Position numbers and translations under genes: made by a program
Shown: positions 7,113 to 11,655 of the stretch, in pieces
Position numbering within the stretch: position 1 is the stretch's first letter
How the letters are laid out: the number at the start of each line of letters is the position of its first letter
The notes under the pieces: model-generated
What the model saw: the letters and a program-made list of their open reading frames with translations, nothing else
The model's database searches: none
Told to the model about the DNA's origin: nothing
NCBI GenBank assembly: GCA_903898215.1
Contig: CAIUEQ010000245.1
Coordinates: 1-11,655 of the forward strand
Length of the DNA stretch: 11,655 nucleotides
Reading direction: 5' to 3'
Origin: an uncultured Bacteroidota bacterium
Lineage (GTDB): Bacteria; Bacteroidota; Bacteroidia; UKL13-3

Positions 7113-7853
7113 TTAGTTGATAGCAGCAACTAATTTTGCAATGAGGCTTGGATCTTTTTCTATGGCATTTCCTACAACAACAATATCTGCTCCTGCATCA
7201 CATGCGGCTTTTGCGGCTTCGGGGGTTCTTATTCCTCCACCAACAAAAATTGGAGCGCTCACATTTTTTCTCACTGCATTAATAAGTTTTGCAGGTATCG
7301 GAAATTGTGCACCGCTTCCGGCATCCATATAAATAATTTTTAAACCCAGCATTTCACCTGCCATTGCAGTTGTTGCAGCAATGGCTGATTTGTCGGCAGG
7401 AATTGGAACAGTATTACTGATGTATGAAACTGAAGTGATATTACCTCCGTCAATAAGCATATATCCTGTTGGCAAAATTTCTAGATTACTTTGTTTTAAA
7501 GTTGGTGCAGATAGAACATGTTTTCCTATTAACAAATCGGCATTGCGACCAGAAATTAATGAAAGAAATAAAATTGCATCAGCATCTTTACTTATTTGCA
7601 TCACACTTCCGGGAAATAATAAAACAGGAATTTTTGTATGTGATTTTATCAAACTCACACATTGTTCAAAAAAACCATTGGTAATTAGGCTGCCGCCAAC
7701 TAAAATCAAATCAGCATTGCCCTCATTGCACATTTTACAAGTATCGGCAAGTTGTTGCTCGTCTGAAACGCTATCAGGGTCTATCAAAACTGCAAGCAAC
7801 TTTTTGCCGTTGCCTTTGTTTTCAAGGAGGTAGTTTAAAATTCTATTTTTCAA
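7113..7853 (-). CDS. Geranylgeranylglyceryl phosphate synthase (GGGPS/PcrB family), non-ATG start
   Basis: The GGGPS family joins a prenyl diphosphate to sn-glycerol-1-phosphate by an ether bond. This is the first committed step of archaeal lipids and is also present in many Bacteroidota, where the final product is unsettled. The protein is a TIM barrel of 246 residues with the start used here. Motifs are LLAVLIDPD (19-27, Mg/diphosphate-binding Asp), LVGGS (51-55), LLFPGS (78-83), YMDAGSGA (175-182; the archaeal form usually has Glu in place of this Asp), VGGGIR (204-209, phosphate loop) and VVGNAIE (226-232). The barrel is complete. No in-frame ATG exists before the core, and an in-frame TAA lies four codons above the TTG at 7880. 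I choose the TTG at 7853, giving MKNRILNYLLENKGNGKKLL, because it matches the usual family N-terminus; TTG 7880 would add nine residues. The gene is monocistronic and divergent from nrdJ. Confidence 0.9.
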   Translation of the reverse strand: MKNRILNYLLENKGNGKKLLAVLIDPDSVSDEQQLADTCKMCNEGNADLILVGGSLITNGFFEQCVSLIKSHTKIPVLLFPGSVMQISKDADAILFLSLISGRNADLLIGKHVLSAPTLKQSNLEILPTGYMLIDGGNITSVSYISNTVPIPADKSAIAATTAMAGEMLGLKIIYMDAGSGAQFPIPAKLINAVRKNVSAPIFVGGGIRTPEAAKAACDAGADIVVVGNAIEKDPSLIAKLVAAIN

Positions 7854-7954
7854 ATCAAAAATGTAGTAAAAAAAGGACAAGCAGTTGATTTATAAACCCT
7901 TTGTCTTTTATGTAAATCCTAGGCAAATAAACAACTTTTTATACAAATATTTTC

Positions 7955-7963
7955 TTATTCACA
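7955..7963 (+). promoter_or_regulatory. DnaA-box match in the nrdJ upstream region
   Basis: TTATTCACA is an exact match to the DnaA-box consensus TTATNCACA. It lies about 200 bases upstream of nrdJ. A match of this length is expected roughly once by chance in a window of this size and composition, so the call rests on its position and on the second site at 8013-8021. Confidence 0.25.
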
Positions 7964-8012
7964 GCTAAACGATCAGCAGTACCTAAGGAAAATATTTTTT
8001 ACAGGATACACA

Positions 8013-8021
8013 TGTGGAAAA
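8013..8021 (-). promoter_or_regulatory. Second DnaA-box-like site, opposite orientation
   Basis: The minus strand reads TTTTCCACA, one mismatch from TTATCCACA. It overlaps the perfect palindrome CACATGTG (8009-8016) and ends six bases before the putative -33 element of the nrdJ promoter, a suitable place for a regulator to act. Binding is inferred only. Confidence 0.2.
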
Positions 8022-8026
8022 TGTGA

Positions 8027-8058
8027 TTTGATTTAAAAAATTATTGAGAGCATTTTTG
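8027..8058 (+). promoter_or_regulatory. Bacteroidota-type promoter candidate for nrdJ
   Basis: TTTG (8027-8030) is followed after 20 bases by CATTTTTG (8051-8058). This matches the phylum's -33 TTTG and -7 TAnnTTTG elements at seven of eight positions in the latter, with spacing in the usual range. Transcription would start near 8062-8066 and leave a leader of about 100 bases before the ATG at 8163. I saw no cobalamin riboswitch core and no convincing pair of NrdR boxes in that leader or upstream of it. Confidence 0.35.
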
Positions 8059-8162
8059 GATAAAAACTCCCTAAGAATTTTTTAAGTATTAATTAACGAT
8101 ATCAAAACATCTTAAGGCAATAAAAATATATAAGCACATAACAATAAAATTATTAGTCAATC

Positions 8163-11100
8163 ATGAGCAGCAAACCAACTAAAAAGAATGACGCAAAGGG
8201 GCTTCGTATCGATCGCTTTTTTACAAAAGAAGGTCTTAGTCCTTTCGACATGTTCGAATATGATTACAGAACTTCTGTAATTAAAAATCCGAACGGAACG
8301 AAAGTGTTCGAAATGTTAAATGTAGAAGTTCCTAATAGTTGGAGTCAGGTTGCAACGGATGTATTGGCACAAAAATATTTTCGCAAAGCAAGTGTTCCAC
8401 AACCGGATGGAACAAAAGGAAGTGAATCATCTGTAAAACAAGTTGCACATCGCATGGCAGATTGTTGGATGCAATGGGGAGAAAAATATAATTATTTCGA
8501 TTCGAGAGACGATGCTCAAGTCTTTTATGAAGAAATGGTTTATATGATCATTGGTCAGTATGCTGCACCAAATTCTCCTCAGTGGTTTAATACAGGTTTA
8601 CATAGTTCATATGGAATTACAGGTGGTCCTCAAGGGCATTATTTTGTAAATCCTAAAACAGGAAAATTAGAAAAATCTACTTCAGCATACGAACGTCCTC
8701 AGCCACATGCTTGTTTCATTTTATCAGTTGATGATGATTTGGTAAACGAAGGTGGAATTATGGATCTATGGGTTCGTGAAGCACGAATTTTTAAATATGG
8801 TTCGGGTGTTGGAACAAACTTTTCGAAAATACGTGGAGCCAGCGAAAAACTTTCTGGCGGTGGAACATCATCAGGTTTGATGAGTTTCCTTAAAATTGGC
8901 GATCGTGCTGCAGGTGCAATAAAATCTGGTGGTACAACAAGACGTGCTGCTAAAATGGTTTGCCTTGATTTAGACCATCCCGAAATTGTTGAGTTCATCA
9001 ACTGGAAAAAAAATGAAGAGAAAAAAGTTGCTGCATTAATTGCTGCAGGATATCCTAGCGATTATGAAGGCGAAGCATACGCAACAGTTTCAGGTCAAAA
9101 TTCAAATAACTCTGTTCGTATTCCGAATGCTTTTTTCAAAGCTTTGGAAGAAGGAAAAGATTGGGACCTTGTTGGTAGAAGCAATGGTAAAGTGATGAAA
9201 TCAATTCCTTCAAAAGAAATGTGGGACATGATTGCTGATGCTGCATGGGCTTGTGCTGATCCCGGAGTTCAATACGATACAACAATTAATGAATGGCATA
9301 CTTGCCCTGAAGGCGGACAAATCAATGCATCAAATCCTTGTAGCGAATACATGTTTTTGGACAATACTGCATGTAACCTTGCTTCATTAAATCTAATGAA
9401 ATTTTTTAACACCGAAACTTTAGAGTTAGATGTTAAAGCATACGAACATGCTGCACGTTTGTGGACAATGGTGCTTGAAATTTCTGTGTTGATGGCACAA
9501 TTTCCTTCAAAAGAAGTTGCACAGTTATCATACGAATATCGCACACTTGGATTAGGTTATGCAAATCTTGGAACAGTATTAATGGTTGCAGGAATTCCTT
9601 ACGATTCACCAAAAGCATATGCTCTTTGTGGTGCATTAACAGCGATCTTAAATGGTGTAGCTTATCAAACTTCTGCTGAAATGGCTCAGTATCTTGGACC
9701 ATTTGCAAAATACGAAGAGAACAAAAAACACATGCTTCGTGTAATGCACAATCATCGTTTTGCAGCATACAATGCAGCACCCGAAACTTATGAAGGATTA
9801 ACAGTTAAACCAATAGGTATTGACCCTAAATATTGCCCAGAATATTTATTAAAAGCTGCTTGCGATTCATGGGACAAAGCAGTGCAAATGGGAGAAAAAT
9901 TTGGTTACCGTAATGCACAAGCAACAGTTATTGCACCAACCGGAACCATTGGTTTGGTAATGGATTGCGATACTACCGGAATTGAACCTGATTTTGCTTT
10001 GGTAAAATTCAAAAAACTTTCGGGTGGTGGATATTTTAAAATTATCAATCAATCAGTTCCGCTTGCATTAAAAAATCTTGGATATACTCCTTCAGAAGTT
10101 GATGCAATTATTCAACATGCAACTGGTTCGGCAACTTTAAAAGGTGCTCCGCATATCAATTATGAATCGCTTGCATTCCGCGGATTTACTGCTGAAGAAA
10201 TTGAAAAATTAGATAAAGGTGTAGCCGGTGCTTTTGAAATCGGATTTGCTTTTAACCAATGGGTACTTGGAGAAGATTGTTTACAACGCCTTGGTTTTAC
10301 ATCAGAGGAATATAATGGAGCTAAATTTAATTTATTACGTAAACTAGGTTTTACCAAAACTGAAATTGAAGAAGCCAATGATTTTATTTGCGGAACAATG
10401 ACAGTGGAAGGTGCACCATTTTTGAAAGATGAACATCTTCCTGTATTTGATTGTGCAAACCGATGCGGATCAAAAGGAGAACGTTATATTGCTGCTCAGG
10501 GTCATATCAGAATGATGGCAGCTGCTCAACCTTTTTTATCAGGAGCAATTTCAAAAACAATTAATTTACCTAACGAAGCAAATGTTGATGATATTAAAGA
10601 TTGTTATCATTTAAGCTGGAGTTTAGGATTAAAAGCAAATGCATTGTATCGCGATGGTTGTAAATTATCTCAGCCATTAAGCAATAAATCAGATGTGGTT
10701 GATGAGGAAGAATTACAAGATGCAGTTGAACAAGTTTTAGGAGAAGATGCTCACAAACCGGTAAACGAACTTACCGCAGAGCAAGTAATCGAAGCTGCTC
10801 AGGCAATTTTAAATAAAAGCTCTGATACTTCATTTAAGAGCCGACTTGCAGGAGTTGTAGCTCGTAAAACTTTACCCGGAAAACGTAGCGGTTTCACACA
10901 AAAAGCAGTGATTGGCGGACAAACAATTTTTGTTCGTACAGGTGAATATGAAGATGGAACATTGGGAGAAATTTTTGTTGATCTTCATAAAGAAGGTGCA
11001 ACACTTCGCTCATTGATGAATTGTTTTTCTATCGCAGTTTCTCTTGGATTACAATATGGAGTTCCTTTAGAAGAGTTTGTGGAGAAATTTACTTTCACAC

Positions 11101-11510
11101 GTTTTGAGCCGGCAGGTATTGTAGTTGGACATGATAATATTAAAAATTCTACATCAATCGTAGATTATATTTTCCGCATGTTGGGATTTGAATATATCGG
11201 CAGAGAAGATCTTGTTCATGTTCCTCCAACAGAAACACAAAGAAATAATTTGGCAGCAAACCAATCTAGAAATAATGTAGCTGCATCAATGTCGTTAAAT
11301 GCGCCAATGGCTGTTTCGATAAAACCATTACCGGTATTTGTAGAAAAAGCAACATCAACAGTTGGAGAAGCCTCAGGTGCAAATCAAGTAACCGAATATT
11401 TAAAAAGTATGGGCGATTCGCCAGCTTGTCCAAGTTGCGGACATATTACCATTCGCAGCGGTGCATGTTTCAAATGTTTGAATTGCGGAACACAAACTGG
11501 TTGTAGTTAA
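8163..11510 (+). CDS. nrdJ: Adenosylcobalamin-dependent (class II) ribonucleoside-diphosphate reductase
   Basis: This enzyme reduces ribonucleotides to deoxyribonucleotides for DNA synthesis, making its thiyl radical from adenosylcobalamin rather than from oxygen, so it works with or without air. The 1115-residue length is normal for the long NrdJ of Bacteroidota. Visible active-site elements are Cys184 (PHACFIL) and Cys404 (DNTACNLASLNL) as the redox pair, and Cys393 within NPCSE (391-395) as the thiyl-radical cysteine, with Asn391 and Glu395. Other signatures are APNSPQWFNTGL (135-146), GSGVGTNFSKIRG (213-225), APTGTIG (591-597) and ALYRDGCKLSQPL (827-839). A TSCPD-type domain covers about 900-1010. 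A flexible linker (about 1020-1085) ends in six cysteines (1089, 1092, 1102, 1105, 1108, 1114), probably a zinc ribbon plus the swinging thiol that re-reduces the active site. No N-terminal ATP cone is seen. The start is ATG 8163; the gene stands alone. Confidence 0.97.
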   Translation: MSSKPTKKNDAKGLRIDRFFTKEGLSPFDMFEYDYRTSVIKNPNGTKVFEMLNVEVPNSWSQVATDVLAQKYFRKASVPQPDGTKGSESSVKQVAHRMADCWMQWGEKYNYFDSRDDAQVFYEEMVYMIIGQYAAPNSPQWFNTGLHSSYGITGGPQGHYFVNPKTGKLEKSTSAYERPQPHACFILSVDDDLVNEGGIMDLWVREARIFKYGSGVGTNFSKIRGASEKLSGGGTSSGLMSFLKIGDRAAGAIKSGGTTRRAAKMVCLDLDHPEIVEFINWKKNEEKKVAALIAAGYPSDYEGEAYATVSGQNSNNSVRIPNAFFKALEEGKDWDLVGRSNGKVMKSIPSKEMWDMIADAAWACADPGVQYDTTINEWHTCPEGGQINASNPCSEYMFLDNTACNLASLNLMKFFNTETLELDVKAYEHAARLWTMVLEISVLMAQFPSKEVAQLSYEYRTLGLGYANLGTVLMVAGIPYDSPKAYALCGALTAILNGVAYQTSAEMAQYLGPFAKYEENKKHMLRVMHNHRFAAYNAAPETYEGLTVKPIGIDPKYCPEYLLKAACDSWDKAVQMGEKFGYRNAQATVIAPTGTIGLVMDCDTTGIEPDFALVKFKKLSGGGYFKIINQSVPLALKNLGYTPSEVDAIIQHATGSATLKGAPHINYESLAFRGFTAEEIEKLDKGVAGAFEIGFAFNQWVLGEDCLQRLGFTSEEYNGAKFNLLRKLGFTKTEIEEANDFICGTMTVEGAPFLKDEHLPVFDCANRCGSKGERYIAAQGHIRMMAAAQPFLSGAISKTINLPNEANVDDIKDCYHLSWSLGLKANALYRDGCKLSQPLSNKSDVVDEEELQDAVEQVLGEDAHKPVNELTAEQVIEAAQAILNKSSDTSFKSRLAGVVARKTLPGKRSGFTQKAVIGGQTIFVRTGEYEDGTLGEIFVDLHKEGATLRSLMNCFSIAVSLGLQYGVPLEEFVEKFTFTRFEPAGIVVGHDNIKNSTSIVDYIFRMLGFEYIGREDLVHVPPTETQRNNLAANQSRNNVAASMSLNAPMAVSIKPLPVFVEKATSTVGEASGANQVTEYLKSMGDSPACPSCGHITIRSGACFKCLNCGTQTGCS

Positions 11511-11518
11511 GCCACACT

Positions 11519-11546
11519 AATTCCCTCTACGTGTGGAGAGGAAATT
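11519..11546. repeat. Stem-loop just downstream of nrdJ, member of a repeat pair
   Basis: AATTCCCTCT (11519-11528) pairs with AGAGGAAATT (11537-11546) over ten positions with one mismatch and an 8-base loop, starting nine bases after the nrdJ stop. An alternative 6-bp stem, CCACAC (11512-11517) with GTGTGG (11531-11536), competes with it. The 12-base left arm CTAATTCCCTCT recurs at 11627-11638 next to the palindrome at the window end, so the two look like copies of one element. Confidence 0.5.
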
Positions 11547-11564
11547 TATTTTATATATATAAAG

Positions 11565-11595
11565 TCCCTCATCTGAAAAGTTGGGGGATTTTTTT
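11565..11595 (+). terminator. Rho-independent terminator of nrdJ
   Basis: TCCCTCA (11565-11571) pairs with TGGGGGA (11582-11588), seven pairs including one G-T, around a 10-base loop. Seven T residues follow (11589-11595). It lies 54 bases after the nrdJ stop and is the strongest terminator structure in this 3' region. Confidence 0.8.
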
Positions 11596-11637
11596 GAAAA
11601 TACGATTGAATAGATTTGGAAAGCCTCTAATTCCCTC

Positions 11638-11655
11638 TCCCGATAGCTATCGGGA
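11638..11655. repeat. Perfect 18-bp palindrome at the window end
   Basis: TCCCGATAGCTATCGGGA is fully self-complementary. It directly follows the second copy of CTAATTCCCTCT (11627-11638), and the window stops at its last base, so the matching right arm of a longer palindrome may lie outside. I recall this palindrome as common between genes in Bacteroidota, but its copy number here cannot be judged from one window. Confidence 0.65.

Noticed and set aside
7381..7833. 150-codon plus-strand open frame opposite the GGGP synthase gene
   Set aside because: It lies wholly antisense to a gene with intact family motifs and has no recognisable features of its own; it is a shadow frame.
8059..8162. Cobalamin riboswitch or NrdR boxes in the nrdJ leader
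   Set aside because: I looked because the enzyme needs B12. The leader is AT-rich with no GCCACTG-type B12 box, no extended structure, and no convincing paired NrdR sites.
9433..9780. Minus-strand open frames of up to 115 codons inside nrdJ (also 8699-9001 and 9269-9544)
   Set aside because: They are antisense to a continuous, fully conserved enzyme gene and resemble no known protein.
1..11655. CRISPR arrays, tRNA or rRNA genes, insertion sequences, phage genes
   Set aside because: No regularly spaced repeats, cloverleaf sequences, transposase motifs or phage proteins were seen on either strand.

Overview
The window is about 11.7 kb of AT-rich DNA from a member of the Bacteroidota, probably an environmental or uncultured lineage. 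Four things support this. Two proteins end in type IX secretion (T9SS) type A sorting domains, a secretion system confined to this phylum. The bacterial geranylgeranylglyceryl phosphate synthase and the long B12-dependent ribonucleotide reductase are both of the kind common in Bacteroidota. The best promoter candidate has the TTTG / TAnnTTTG form used by the Bacteroidota primary sigma factor. Genes also lack clear Shine-Dalgarno sequences. I cannot name a genus.

Layout, left to right: (1) the 3' part of a secreted T9SS cargo protein (+, 1-1301), with a repeat-derived insertion inside the coding sequence. (2) A structured intergenic repeat (about 1308-1440) between convergent genes. (3) A minus-strand pair: recR (3547-4152) upstream of a 652-residue membrane glycosyltransferase (1501-3459). 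The latter joins a GT2 domain to a polyprenyl-glycosylphosphotransferase-like half that has lost its catalytic segment. (4) A small secreted T9SS cargo protein with a Cys/His heme-like motif (+, 4307-5407), followed by a clean intrinsic terminator. (5) A sodium:solute symporter (+, 5521-6981). (6) A GGGP synthase homologue (-, 7113-7853) that has no ATG start. (7) nrdJ, a class II ribonucleotide reductase (+, 8163-11510), preceded by a 0.3 kb control region with a promoter candidate and two DnaA-box-like sites. It is followed by stem-loops, a terminator and a perfect 18-bp palindrome at the window edge.

The genes do not form one pathway. Most of the window is chromosomal housekeeping (DNA repair, dNTP synthesis, transport, lipid and glycan synthesis) with secreted surface proteins between. 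I see no phage, transposase, CRISPR array, tRNA or rRNA, and no clear new multi-gene system. The most unusual items are the GT2-pseudo-glycosylphosphotransferase fusion, the palindromic repeat that has become part of a T9SS protein, the Cys-X4-Cys-His motif in the small secreted protein, and the ATG-less GGGP synthase. No intergenic stretch exceeds 300 bases.
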